A stretch of DNA of 64,000 nucleotides, taken from positions 1,198,001-1,262,000 of the forward strand of contig NZ_CP155792.1 in assembly GCF_039729015.1 (NCBI RefSeq). The letters are read 5' to 3'. Source of the stretch: Blastococcus sp. HT6-30 (lineage in GTDB: Bacteria; Actinomycetota; Actinomycetes; Mycobacteriales; Geodermatophilaceae). Positions within the stretch are counted from its first letter, which is position 1, and each line of letters starts with the position of its first letter. The notes beneath the pieces were generated by a model. That model searched no databases. It was not told the origin of the DNA and saw nothing but the letters and a program-made list of their open reading frames with translations. The translations under genes were made by a program, and so were the position numbers. Positions 55,997 through 63,960 of this stretch are shown here, piece by piece.

Positions 55997-56092
55997 GGAG
56001 GCGTCAGGGTGTCTGGTGGCCCCCGCGGCCTCTAAAGCCGACGTGGCCGAGCATCTCGGTCAGGCGGGTTCGATTCCCGTCCGCCTCCGCCA
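55997..56092 (+). tRNA. selC: tRNA-Sec with CUA anticodon (reads UAG)
   Basis: 96 bases including an encoded CCA. The acceptor GGAGGCG pairs with CGCCTCC, with discriminator G as in tRNA-Ser/Sec. A long variable arm, CCGAG-CAT-CTCGG, extends the helix. The T arm is CGGG-TTCGATT-CCCG. The anticodon stem CGGC/GCCG holds the seven-base loop CTCTAAA, so positions 34-36 are CUA, not the usual UCA. The tRNA would therefore decode UAG. It sits 27 bases ahead of selA in a full sel locus, which excludes a misread serine tRNA. Confidence 0.92.
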
Positions 56093-56105
56093 CCTTCCCC
56101 GCACA

Positions 56106-56111
56106 TACGCT
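56106..56111 (+). promoter_or_regulatory. -10 box of selA (leaderless)
   Basis: TACGCT, eight bases before ATG 56120 and just past the tRNA-Sec 3' end, so selA-selB need not depend on the selC transcript. Confidence 0.45.
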
Positions 56112-56119
56112 GCGGGGCG

Positions 56120-57451
56120 ATGAGCCAGGATCCGCAGGGCACCGACCCCCGCCGGCAGGTGCCGCGCACCGACAGCCTGCTCGCCGATGCGCGGCTGGCC
56201 GCGGCCGGCGAGCGGCTGGGTCGCGGCCTGGTGAAGCGCGCCGTCCAGCAGGTGCAGCAGCAGGTCCGCGCCGGCGAGGTCGCCCCCGACGCCGCCGTCG
56301 ACGCCGTCCTGGCCGAGCTGCCCGCGACGGCGTCCAGCCTGCGCCCGGTGCTCAACGCGACCGGCGTCGTCGTGCACACCAATCTCGGTCGAGCGCCGTT
56401 GTCGCAGGCGGCCGTCGCCGCGGTCGTCGCCGCCAGCGGCACCACCGACGTCGAGCTCGACCTGGCCACCGGCCGTCGCGGCCCGCGCGGGGAGGCGGCG
56501 ATCGCGGCCCTGCTCGACGCCGTGCCCGCCGCCGAGGCCGCGATCGTGGTGAACAACTGCGCGGCCGCGCTGGCGCTGGTCGCCACCGCGCTGGGGCAGG
56601 GGCGGGAGCTGGTGCTGGCCCGCGGCGAGTTGGTGGAGATCGGCGACGGCTTCCGCATCCCCGAGCTGCTGCAGACGACCGGTGCCCGGCTGCGCGAGGT
56701 CGGCACCACCAACCGCGTGACGCTCGCCGACTACCGCGGCGCCCTGGGGCCCGCCACCGGCGCCGTGCTCAAGGTCCACCCGTCGAACTTCGTCGTCCGC
56801 GGCTTCACTCGGTCCGTGGACGTGGGCGAGCTGGCCGGGGCCCTGGTCGGCACGGGCGTCCCGCTGGTCGCCGACGTGGGGTCCGGGCTGCTGCGTCCCT
56901 CCGCCCTGCTGCCCGACGAGCCCGACCTGCAGACCACCCTGGCCGCTGGCGCCGACCTCGTCCTCGCCAGCGGGGACAAGCTGCTGGGCGGTCCGCAGGC
57001 CGGCCTGGTCCTCGGTCGGGCCGAGCTCGTGCAGAGGCTGCGGCGGCACCCGCTGTACCGCGCGCTCCGCGTGGACAAGACCACGCTGGCCGCGCTGGAG
57101 GCCACGCTCCGCGGTCCGCTGCCGCCGGTGCAGGAGATGCTGACCGCCGGCCACGAGGGGTTGCGCCGTCGGGCGCGGGCCCTAGCCGCCCGGCTGTCGG
57201 CCGCCGGGGTGCCGGCCGAACCGTTGGACGCCGACTCGCGCGTCGGCGGGGGAGGGGCGCCGGAGCACCCGCTGCCCGGTGCGGCCGTCGCCCTGCCGGA
57301 GCCGTTCGCCGAGCCGCTGCGCCTGGGCGCCACCCCGGTGGTCGGCTACGTCGAGGACGGCCGGACCCTGCTGAACCTGCGCAGCGTCCCGCCGGAGGCC
57401 GACGACGACCTCGCCGCCGCCGTGCTGGAGGTTGCCCGACGGTGGACGTGA
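56120..57451 (+). CDS. selA: L-seryl-tRNA(Sec) selenium transferase
   Basis: 443 aa PLP enzyme that converts Ser-tRNA(Sec) to Sec-tRNA(Sec) using selenophosphate; it works as a large ring of dimers. Seen: LNATGVVVHTNLGRAPLS, VNNCAAALALV, ADVGSGLL and the PLP lysine in LASGDKLLGGPQAG (Lys287). Full length. The end overlaps selB by ten bases. Confidence 0.96.
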   Translation: MSQDPQGTDPRRQVPRTDSLLADARLAAAGERLGRGLVKRAVQQVQQQVRAGEVAPDAAVDAVLAELPATASSLRPVLNATGVVVHTNLGRAPLSQAAVAAVVAASGTTDVELDLATGRRGPRGEAAIAALLDAVPAAEAAIVVNNCAAALALVATALGQGRELVLARGELVEIGDGFRIPELLQTTGARLREVGTTNRVTLADYRGALGPATGAVLKVHPSNFVVRGFTRSVDVGELAGALVGTGVPLVADVGSGLLRPSALLPDEPDLQTTLAAGADLVLASGDKLLGGPQAGLVLGRAELVQRLRRHPLYRALRVDKTTLAALEATLRGPLPPVQEMLTAGHEGLRRRARALAARLSAAGVPAEPLDADSRVGGGGAPEHPLPGAAVALPEPFAEPLRLGATPVVGYVEDGRTLLNLRSVPPEADDDLAAAVLEVARRWT

Positions 57452-59187
57452 TCGCCACTGCCGGGCACGTGGACCACGGCAAGTCCGCGCTCGTCCGGGC
57501 CCTGACCGGCATGGAACCCGACCGCTGGGCGGAGGAGCGCCGCCGCGGCCTGACCATCGACCTCGGCTTCGCCTGGACGACCCTGCCCTCGGGACGCCGG
57601 CTGGCGGTGGTCGACGTCCCCGGGCACGAGCGGTTCGTCGGCAACATGCTCGCCGGCGTCGGCTCGGTGCCCGCCGCCCTCGTGGTGGTCGCGGCCGACG
57701 ACGGCTGGTCGGCGCAGACCGCCGAGCACGTCGCGGTCCTGGACGCCCTCGGGGTGCGGCACGCGCTGGTCGCCGTCACCAAGGCCGACCTCGCCGACCC
57801 CACGCCGGTGCTCGCCGACGTCATCGAGCGGCTGGCCGGGACGTCGATGGGCGCGGTGCCCGGGGTGGCGGTCAGCGCGGTGACCGGCACCGGGCTGCCC
57901 GAGCTGACCGGCGCGCTGGAGACGTTGCTGGCCGGGCTGCCCGTGCCGGACCCCGCGGCGCCGGTGCGGCTCTGGATCGATCGCGCCTTCACCATCACCG
58001 GCGCCGGGACGGTGGTGACCGGCACGCTCGCCGGCGGTTCCGCGGCGCCGGGCGACCGGTTCCTCCTGGGCGACCGCGAGGTGACGGTGCGCGGTGTCCA
58101 GTCCCTCGGCGAGCCGGTGGAGCGGGCCGACGCCACCGCCCGCGTGGCGCTGAACCTGCGCGGGATCGCGGTCGAGGACCTGTCCCGCGGCGACGCGCTG
58201 CTCACGCCGGGGGCGTTCCGCCTCACCGACGTCGTCGACGCCACCCTCACCGCCGAGCCCGGCGAGCGGCTGCCCACCGAGCCGGTGGTGCACGTCGGCT
58301 CGGCGACGGTGGGCGCCCGGCTGCGCCCGCTGGACGGCGCGGCGGTGCGGCTGCGCCTGGACCGCCCGCTGCCCCTCCGCGTCGGGGACCGGCTGCTGCT
58401 GCGCGACCCCGGCGCCCGGCGGGTGCTCGGCGCCGACGTGCGCGACGTCGACCCGCCGGAGCTGCGCCGCCGCGGTGCCGCCCGGCAGCGAGCCGCCGAG
58501 CTGTCCGCCCAGCCGGAGGGTGCGGGAGGGGCCGCGGCGGACCTGGCCCGCCGCCGGATCGTCCGTGCCGCCGACTTCGCCGCGATGGGCTGGCCGGTGC
58601 CGCCCGGCGCGACCCGTCACGGACCGTGGCTGCTCGCCGCGGGGCTGGCGGAGGAGCTGGCGGCCCGGGTGCCCGACGTCGTCGGCCGCTACCGGCGGCT
58701 GCGCCCGCTGGAGCCGGGGCCGCCGGCCGAGGTGGTGCGCCGCGCCCTCGACCTGCCCGACGCCGACCTGGTGCCCGCGCTCGTCCGGGCGCCGCTGGTG
58801 CTGCGGGCCGGACGCGTGGTCGACGGCGCTGCGGACCTGCCGCCGGAGGTGCAGCGGGCGGTCGACGGGATCCGCGCCCGGCTGGCGGCCGACCCGTTCG
58901 CCGCCCCCGAGGCGCCCGACCTGGTGGCCGCGGGGCTCGGCGTGCGGGAGCTGGCCGCCGCCGTCCGCAGCGGGCAGCTGGTGCGGGTGGGCGAGGGCGT
59001 CTACCTGGCTCCCGGGATCGCCGGGACCGCCCGGGCACGGCTGGCGGACCTTCCGGAGCCGTTCACCCTCAGCCAGGCCCGCCAGGCCTGGGGGACCAGC
59101 CGCCGGGTGGCCGTTCCGCTCATGGAGTGGCTGGACGGCCAGGGCGTCACCGTGCGGCAGCCGGACAACACCCGCCGGCTGCGCTAG
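57442..59187 (+). CDS. selB: Selenocysteine-specific elongation factor SelB
   Basis: 581 aa. Carries Sec-tRNA(Sec) to the ribosome at recoded codons marked by an mRNA SECIS hairpin. G motifs: GHVDHGKS (~8-15), VDVPGHERFV, TKAD. EF-Tu-like domains II and III follow to about residue 350, then a C-terminal tandem of winged helices (~360-581) for SECIS binding. The organism's SECIS elements should sit behind UAG codons if the tRNA reading is right. The stop of selB itself is TAG. GTG start; translation is coupled to selA. Confidence 0.95.
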   Translation: MDVIATAGHVDHGKSALVRALTGMEPDRWAEERRRGLTIDLGFAWTTLPSGRRLAVVDVPGHERFVGNMLAGVGSVPAALVVVAADDGWSAQTAEHVAVLDALGVRHALVAVTKADLADPTPVLADVIERLAGTSMGAVPGVAVSAVTGTGLPELTGALETLLAGLPVPDPAAPVRLWIDRAFTITGAGTVVTGTLAGGSAAPGDRFLLGDREVTVRGVQSLGEPVERADATARVALNLRGIAVEDLSRGDALLTPGAFRLTDVVDATLTAEPGERLPTEPVVHVGSATVGARLRPLDGAAVRLRLDRPLPLRVGDRLLLRDPGARRVLGADVRDVDPPELRRRGAARQRAAELSAQPEGAGGAAADLARRRIVRAADFAAMGWPVPPGATRHGPWLLAAGLAEELAARVPDVVGRYRRLRPLEPGPPAEVVRRALDLPDADLVPALVRAPLVLRAGRVVDGAADLPPEVQRAVDGIRARLAADPFAAPEAPDLVAAGLGVRELAAAVRSGQLVRVGEGVYLAPGIAGTARARLADLPEPFTLSQARQAWGTSRRVAVPLMEWLDGQGVTVRQPDNTRRLR

Positions 59188-59216
59188 TGGCCTGCTCGGG
59201 CCTCCGCGCTCCGAGG

Positions 59217-59408
59217 GTGGCTCCCGTGGTTCCGCACCTGGCGTGCGGAGGCAAGGCGCGGGCGTTCGCGATCGAGACCGCCGGCACCTTCGACCTCGAC
59301 GCCGAGCTGGACCTGTGGTTCAGCGGGCTGGGCAAGGTCCGCCTGGAGTTCAAGGGCAACGCGGACATCCGCTACCTCGGCCAGATGATCGCCACCTACG
59401 TTCTCTGA
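59217..59408 (+). CDS. Small coding-like frame after selB, unknown
   Basis: 63 codons from GTG 59217. Codon bias is normal for the genome, and the end reads LWFSGLGKVRLEFKGNADIR then YLGQMIATYVL. It resembles the C-terminus of a larger protein rather than a complete one, so it may be a remnant. I recognise no family. It lies 30 bases after the selB stop on the same strand, and a strong hairpin follows. Confidence 0.35.
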   Translation: MAPVVPHLACGGKARAFAIETAGTFDLDAELDLWFSGLGKVRLEFKGNADIRYLGQMIATYVL

Positions 59409-59411
59409 GCC

Positions 59412-59451
59412 CAGTCGGTCTCTGCTTCCTCTCGCAAGCAGAGACCGACTG
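59412..59451. terminator. 16-bp perfect hairpin between the selB region and the enoyl-CoA hydratase gene
   Basis: CAGTCGGTCTCTGCTT (59412-59427) and its exact complement (59436-59451), eight-base loop. It separates convergent transcripts. Confidence 0.75.
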
Positions 59452-59468
59452 CCAGGAGTGGTCCTCCG

Positions 59469-60248
59469 TCAGCCCGCGGAGGGCACCCAGCGGGCCGGGC
59501 GCTTCTCGCGGAACGCCGCGATGCCCTCCTGGCCCTCCTCGCCGGCGAAGAACCGCGCCGAGAGGTCGAGCAGCCGGTCGAAGGCGAGGGCCGGCTGCCG
59601 GGCGCGCAGCAGCCGCTTGGTCTCGGCCAGTGCGGTGGGCGCCCCGGCGGCCAGCGCGGTCAGCTGGCCGGCGAGCACCGCGTCCAGCTCGTCGTCGGCC
59701 GCCACGACGTCGACCAGGCCACCGGCGGTCGCGGTGGCGGCGTCGAAGACCTCGCCGGTGAGCATCAGCCGGTGGGCGACGTGGGTCGTCATCCGGGGCA
59801 GCACCACCGCCGAGATCACCGCCGGCACCAGCCCCAGCCGCACCTCGGAGAACGCGAAGGTGGCAGACGACGCCGCGACGACGACGTCGCAGGCGGCCAG
59901 CAGCCCCACGCCCCCGGCGCGCGCCGGCCCCCGGACGACGGCGACGACTGGCTTGGGCGCCGACCACAGCTGCTCGAGCAGCTGCGGGAACTCCCGCACC
60001 CCCTGGTCCTCCGACGAGCCGCCGGACGCCTCGGCGAGGTCCATCCCGGAGCAGAACACCCGCCCGGTGTGGTCCAGGACGACCACGCGCACCGCGTCGT
60101 CGGCGAGGGCCTCGTCGAGCGCCGTCCGCAGCTGGGCGCGCATCGCCCGGGACAGCGCGTTGCGGTTGGCGGGGGAGTCGAGGGTCAGCGTGGCGAGGCC
60201 ACCGGACACGGACACCTGGAGCACTCGGTCGGAGGTCACGTCCGGCAT
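59469..60248 (-). CDS. Enoyl-CoA hydratase/isomerase family protein
   Basis: 259 aa crotonase-fold enzyme. Seen: LTLDSPANRNALS near the N-terminus, the oxyanion-hole stretch VVVLDHTGRVFCSGMDL, and GPARAGGVGLLAACDVV followed by FAFSEVRLGLVP. The usual hydratase glutamates are only partly recognisable, so hydratase and isomerase roles cannot be separated. ATG 60248 is used; a GTG three codons later also has a -10-like box at seven bases. Divergent from hemW by 40 bases. Confidence 0.87.
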   Translation of the reverse strand: MPDVTSDRVLQVSVSGGLATLTLDSPANRNALSRAMRAQLRTALDEALADDAVRVVVLDHTGRVFCSGMDLAEASGGSSEDQGVREFPQLLEQLWSAPKPVVAVVRGPARAGGVGLLAACDVVVAASSATFAFSEVRLGLVPAVISAVVLPRMTTHVAHRLMLTGEVFDAATATAGGLVDVVAADDELDAVLAGQLTALAAGAPTALAETKRLLRARQPALAFDRLLDLSARFFAGEEGQEGIAAFREKRPARWVPSAG

Positions 60249-60288
60249 CCTGCCGCGCTCGGGCCCGCGCGCGGCACACTGGGAGCAG

Positions 60289-61527
60289 ATGAACACCGTC
60301 CTGCCGCTGCTGACCGACGCGGGCCCGGCCCCCGGGTCGCCCGGTCCCGACCAGCTCCCCGACAGCGCCCGCGCCGGCCTGGCCACCACGCCGTTCGGGC
60401 TCTACGTGCACGTGCCGTTCTGCGCCACCCGCTGCGGCTACTGCGACTTCAACACCTACACCTCCGAGGAGCTCGGCCCGGGCGCCAACCGGAGCGAGTA
60501 CGCCGGCACCGCGATCACGGAACTGCAGCGGGCCGCCCGCACGCTGGGACCGGACCTGCCGACGGTCTCCACGGTCTTCGTCGGCGGCGGCACCCCCACG
60601 CTGCTGCCGGCCGACGACCTCGCCGCCGTCCTCGCCGCGGTCCGCGAGCTGTTCCCGGTGGCCGACGACGTCGAGGTGACCACCGAGGCCAACCCCGAGA
60701 CCGTCTCACCCGGCTCCCTGGCCCGGCTCCGCGAGGCCGGCTACACGCGGGTGAGCCTGGGCATGCAGTCCGCGGCTCCGCACGTGCTGGCCGCGCTCGA
60801 CCGGCGGCACACGCCGGGTCGCGCCGTCGAGGCCGCGCACGAGGCCCGGGCCGCCGGGTTCGAACACGTCAACCTGGATCTGATCTACGGCACGCCGGGG
60901 GAGACCGACGCCGACTGGGCCGCTTCGCTCGACGCCGTCCTCGCCTCGCCGGTGGACCACGTCAGCGCCTACGCGCTGATCGTCGAGGAGGGCACGAAGC
61001 TGGCCCGCCGGGTACGGCGCGGCGAGCTCCCGATGCCCGACGACGACGTCCTCGCCGACCGCTACGAGCAGGCCGACCTGACCCTGGGCAGCGCGGGCTT
61101 CCGGTGGTACGAGGTGTCCAACTGGGCCACCTCCGACGCGGCGCGCTGCCGGCACAACGAGCTGTACTGGGCCAACGCCAACTGGTGGGGGATCGGCCCG
61201 GGCGCGCACAGCCACGTCGGCGGGCTCCGCTGGTGGAACGTCAAGCACCCGGCTGCCTACGCCGACCGGCTGGCCCGCGGCGAGAGCCCGACCCAGGACG
61301 CCGAGCTGCTCGACGACGTCGACCGCGCCCTGGAGGCGGTCATGCTCGGCCTCCGGCTGCGCGACGGGCTGCCGCTCACCGCGCTGACCGAGACCGGCCG
61401 GGTCCGCGCCGCCGAGGCCGTCGCGGAGGGCCTGTTGGAGGCGCCCGCGCACGCCGCCGGGCGCGCCGTCCTCACCGACCGGGGCCGGCTGCTGGCCGAT
61501 GCGGTGGTGCGCGACCTGACCGATTAG
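60289..61527 (+). CDS. hemW: HemW, heme chaperone of the HemN-like radical SAM family
   Basis: 412 aa. Radical SAM cluster motif CATRCGYCDF (HemW/HemN type CxxxCxxC) at ~residue 45. VFVGGGTPTLL and the C-terminal HemN_C region are present. HemW differs from true HemN (oxygen-independent coproporphyrinogen oxidase) by lacking the HemN N-terminal extension, which is absent here. It most likely inserts or carries heme. The stop is TAG. The gene occurs near lepA/hrcA in many actinobacteria. Confidence 0.9.
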   Translation: MNTVLPLLTDAGPAPGSPGPDQLPDSARAGLATTPFGLYVHVPFCATRCGYCDFNTYTSEELGPGANRSEYAGTAITELQRAARTLGPDLPTVSTVFVGGGTPTLLPADDLAAVLAAVRELFPVADDVEVTTEANPETVSPGSLARLREAGYTRVSLGMQSAAPHVLAALDRRHTPGRAVEAAHEARAAGFEHVNLDLIYGTPGETDADWAASLDAVLASPVDHVSAYALIVEEGTKLARRVRRGELPMPDDDVLADRYEQADLTLGSAGFRWYEVSNWATSDAARCRHNELYWANANWWGIGPGAHSHVGGLRWWNVKHPAAYADRLARGESPTQDAELLDDVDRALEAVMLGLRLRDGLPLTALTETGRVRAAEAVAEGLLEAPAHAAGRAVLTDRGRLLADAVVRDLTD

Positions 61528-61963
61528 GGGACCCCTGCCCCCACCGCCCGCAGGCTTGCGACGGGTTGCTGCAGGGGCCCGGGCGAGGCCACGCGCCGAC
61601 CGGTTCATCCGAAAGAGCGAGGTTCGGGCCGCCGCCCTGGGCTATGGTCCCCGTTCCGGCAACGGCGCCGGGTGTGGTCGAGGGGGTGGTCGGTGGTGCC
61701 CGTGGCAGGAGTGCGCCCGGCCCCGTCACCTGACGCCCCGGTCGCCACCCCGGCCCCGCCGTTCGCGCTGTCCGGCGGTATGCGGCTCGCCCTGGCGATG
61801 AACCGCCGCGCCCGCGGACTGCGTGGGCTCGACGTCCTCCGTCGCAGCCAGGACCGGGCCCCGCCGCAGCTCTGCTGACTCCGTTCCGCAAGTCGCCCCC
61901 GCCCGTCCTGACGCGCCACCGACCGGTGACCGCGTTCTTCCCCGTTGGCAGAAGGAGATCCAC
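61528..61963. other. hemW-dksA-like intergenic region
   Basis: A possible -10 (TATGGT, 61642-61647) is present. A 68-codon frame at 61672-61878 (ending RRSQDRAPPQLC) may be a small gene but has no recognisable feature beyond a basic helix. Nothing else is seen. Confidence 0.35.
61672..61878 (+). CDS. Possible small basic protein (68 aa)
   Basis: GTG start. A proline/alanine-rich first half is followed by a basic helix (MRLALAMNRRARGLRGLDVL). A -10-like TATGGT lies about 25 bases upstream. I recognise no family; it is listed because it fits the gap and keeps coding-like codon bias in its second half. Confidence 0.25.
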   Translation: MWSRGWSVVPVAGVRPAPSPDAPVATPAPPFALSGGMRLALAMNRRARGLRGLDVLRRSQDRAPPQLC

Positions 61964-62278
61964 ATGTCCGCCAGCACCGATGCCATGACCGCCTCTTCGG
62001 CGGACCGCTTCCGCAGCCTGCTGGAGGCCCAGCGCACCGACTGCGTCCAGCAGCGGGAGGAGGCGCTCGCCGAGTGCGCCACCTCGGTGCCCGACCCGGT
62101 CGCCCAGCGCCGCAGCGCCGACCTGCAGCTGATGATCGAGGAGATCGACGCCGCTCTCGCGCGGATCGAGGGCGGCACGTACGGCCGGTGCACCGGCTGC
62201 GGTGCCGCGATCCCCGAGGAGCGGCTGGAGCTGCGCCCGTTCGCCCGCACCTGCGTGGCCTGCACCGCCGCCGCCTGA
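61964..62278 (+). CDS. DksA/TraR-family zinc-finger protein
   Basis: 104 aa. A coiled-coil-like helical N-terminal part (DRFRSLLEAQRTDCVQQREE) leads to a C4 zinc finger: CTGC and CVAC separated by 17 residues. The fold inserts into the secondary channel of RNA polymerase in proteobacteria; actinobacterial members are small and of uncertain function. A strong ribosome binding site (AAGGAG) is seven bases before ATG 61964, which decides the start. Confidence 0.85.
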   Translation: MSASTDAMTASSADRFRSLLEAQRTDCVQQREEALAECATSVPDPVAQRRSADLQLMIEEIDAALARIEGGTYGRCTGCGAAIPEERLELRPFARTCVACTAAA

Positions 62279-62389
62279 TCCGCCGGTCGCCGGTCGCCGG
62301 CCGGACCTGACATCCGTCAGATCCGGCCGGCGACGTCCGGCACTACTGACCGGGCTCCGTGCGCGGCACGCTCCGGGGCGTGGAGCTCG

Positions 62390-62549
62390 CACCTGCCTCG
62401 CCCGCGGGCTGTCCGTCCGCTACGGCGGCACGGTGGCCGTCCACACCCCGGTGCCGCAGACGGAGGTGTTCGCCGTCGGCGTGCTGCTCGCCCTGCCGAG
62501 CCTGCTGCTCGTGGCGCGTCGGCGACCGCGCTACGCCGTCGCCGGCTGA
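62390..62549 (+). pseudogene. C-terminal membrane-protein remnant
   Basis: The frame reads YGGTVAVHTPVPQTEVFAVG, then a hydrophobic helix and a basic tail ending in TGA at 62549. It has no plausible start of its own and looks like the 3' end of a membrane protein gene whose front is lost. The identity is unknown. Confidence 0.3.
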
Positions 62550-62568
62550 CGTGGCTACCGTCTTCCGG

Positions 62569-63308
62569 ATGGACATGTCGAGCCGCTGGCAGCAGCTCGG
62601 GTGGGCGCTGCCGTGGTTGCTGTTCCAGCTCTTCCCCGTGCTCGACCTGGTCTCCACGCCGCGGCCGGCCGGCGTGCGGGTCGCCGCCGCGCTGATGCTG
62701 ATCGGCTTCACCGCCGCCTACCTGAGGGTGTTCGCCCGCGCGTTCGCGCCCGGGTGCTCCCCGGCGTACCGCGAGCTGGCGGTCGTCGCGGTGCTGGGTG
62801 CGGGGCTCGGGTTCTGGCTGGGCGCGCCGTGGGCCGGGCTGATGATCTACCTCTCGGCCGCCGTGGCCGTCACCCTGCCGGACCGGTGGGTGTGGCCGGC
62901 CGTGCTGGGCGCGACGGCGGTGTGCGCCATGGTGGCCCTGCTCGGCGACGCGCTCGGCGACGTCTTCTTCCTGCCGGTGCTGTGCCTGCTCACCGCCTTC
63001 GCGCTGCGCGGCACCGGGTGGTCCGCGAGGCGACGACGAACGTGCTGCGGCACAGCGACGCTCGCACGGTCGTGGTCGACCTGACGACCACGGATGACGT
63101 CGTCGAGCTGACGATCACCGACGACGGGCGGGGCAGCACCGCCCCGGCCGGCGACGGGCTCAGCGGGCTCGCCGAGCGGGTGGTGAGCGCCGGCGGGCGG
63201 CTGGCGCACGGCCCCGCCGACGGCCGCGGGTTCCGCCTCAGCGCCGTCCTCCCGTCGTCGGCACCGGCTCCCGCCGGGCGCGCTCCCGAGCGGGCGGGGG
63301 CGCCGTGA
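62569..63308 (+). pseudogene. Sensor histidine kinase (DesK/NarX-type), internal deletion
   Basis: ATG 62569 begins a run of four or five membrane helices (GWALPWLLFQLFPVLDL onward). At about 63020 the frame breaks. The next frame continues with the ATPase N-box EATTNVLRHSDA and the G-box DDGRGS to the stop at 63308. The dimerisation/phosphoacceptor helix with its histidine is missing between the two parts. So the gene lost an internal segment and its frame, and cannot make a working kinase. A -10 box TACCGT (62556-62561) at seven bases from the ATG survives. The response-regulator remnant follows with a GTGA overlap. Confidence 0.7.
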
Positions 63309-63814
63309 TCCGGGTGCTGCTGGCCGAGGACCAGACGATGGTCCGCGGGGCGCTGCGCGCGCTGCTGTAGCTGGAGGAGGACATCGAGGTCGTCGCCGAG
63401 GAGGCGGACGTGCTGCGTGCCGCGGCCGGGGGCGGGACGGTGGCCGACATCGCCGGCTGGCTGCTCCTCTCGGAGGGGACCGTGCGCAACTACCTGTCGT
63501 CGGCCATCGGCAAGACCGGGGCGCGGACCCGGGTGGAGGCGGCCCGGGTGGCCGAGGAGAAGGGCTGGCTCGGAGCACCCCGTACGCAGGCTGACGGTCA
63601 GCTGGGTCGCGGGCCGGGCACCGGCGGCTGCGCGGGGATCGAGGCGGTCGCCGGCCCCGTCTGCGTCTGCACCGGGGTGAGGGCGTCGAGGTCGAGCACC
63701 CGCACGTGGATGACGTTGCGCTGCTGCAACGCGGCCCGCAGCGCCCGGTGCAGGCCGTCCTCCAGGTACAGCTCCCCGTGCCACTGCACCGCGTGCGGGA
63801 AGAGGTCGCCGTAG
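63305..63814 (+). pseudogene. Response regulator (NarL/FixJ type) remnant with in-frame TAG
   Basis: GTG 63305 starts VIRVLLAEDQTMVRGALRAL, a typical receiver N-terminus with the acidic pair. The 22nd codon (63368-63370) is TAG, followed in frame by LEEDIEVVAEEADV. Then the receiver is cut short and the sequence jumps into the LuxR-type helix-turn-helix (VADIAGWLLLSEGTVRNYLS). Most of the receiver, including the phosphorylated aspartate, is gone, and the frame runs on past the normal end (EEKGWL). It is a decayed gene, not a selenoprotein. Confidence 0.7.
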
Positions 63815-63960
63815 AAGGTCGAGTCGTCGGCCAGCAGCGCGTCGAGGGCCAGCTCGCGCTTCGTCGTGGTCAGGGTGTCCAGCCGTACCTGCCGGGGCGG
63901 GATCATCGCCCAGTCGCGGGTGGACAACCCGTGGTCGGGATACGGGCGGCCGTTCCGCAC
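63598..63960 (-). CDS. Conserved actinobacterial protein, sometimes labelled VapB-family antitoxin
   Basis: 120 aa, GTG start at 63960. The block DHGLSTRDWAMIPPRQVRLD, then DDSTFYGDLFPHAV and YLEDGLHRALRAAL is strongly conserved in actinobacteria. Some annotations call it a VapB-type antitoxin, but no toxin gene is adjacent in this window, and the ParB-like look of GLHRALRAAL leaves the function open. The last ~20 residues are a proline-rich tail. It overlaps the decayed response-regulator frame on the opposite strand. Confidence 0.7.
   Translation of the reverse strand: MRNGRPYPDHGLSTRDWAMIPPRQVRLDTLTTTKRELALDALLADDSTFYGDLFPHAVQWHGELYLEDGLHRALRAALQQRNVIHVRVLDLDALTPVQTQTGPATASIPAQPPVPGPRPS

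Noticed and set aside
59185..59187. Read-through of the selB TAG into downstream sequence as a selenoprotein form of SelB.
   Set aside because: The in-frame continuation is not homologous to anything in SelB, the protein is complete at the TAG, and no SECIS is seen.
63368..63370. In-frame TAG in the response regulator as a possible selenocysteine codon, given the UAG-reading tRNA-Sec.
   Set aside because: The position is not a redox site in receivers, no SECIS-like hairpin is evident after it, and the gene also lacks most of its receiver domain. It is a decayed gene.
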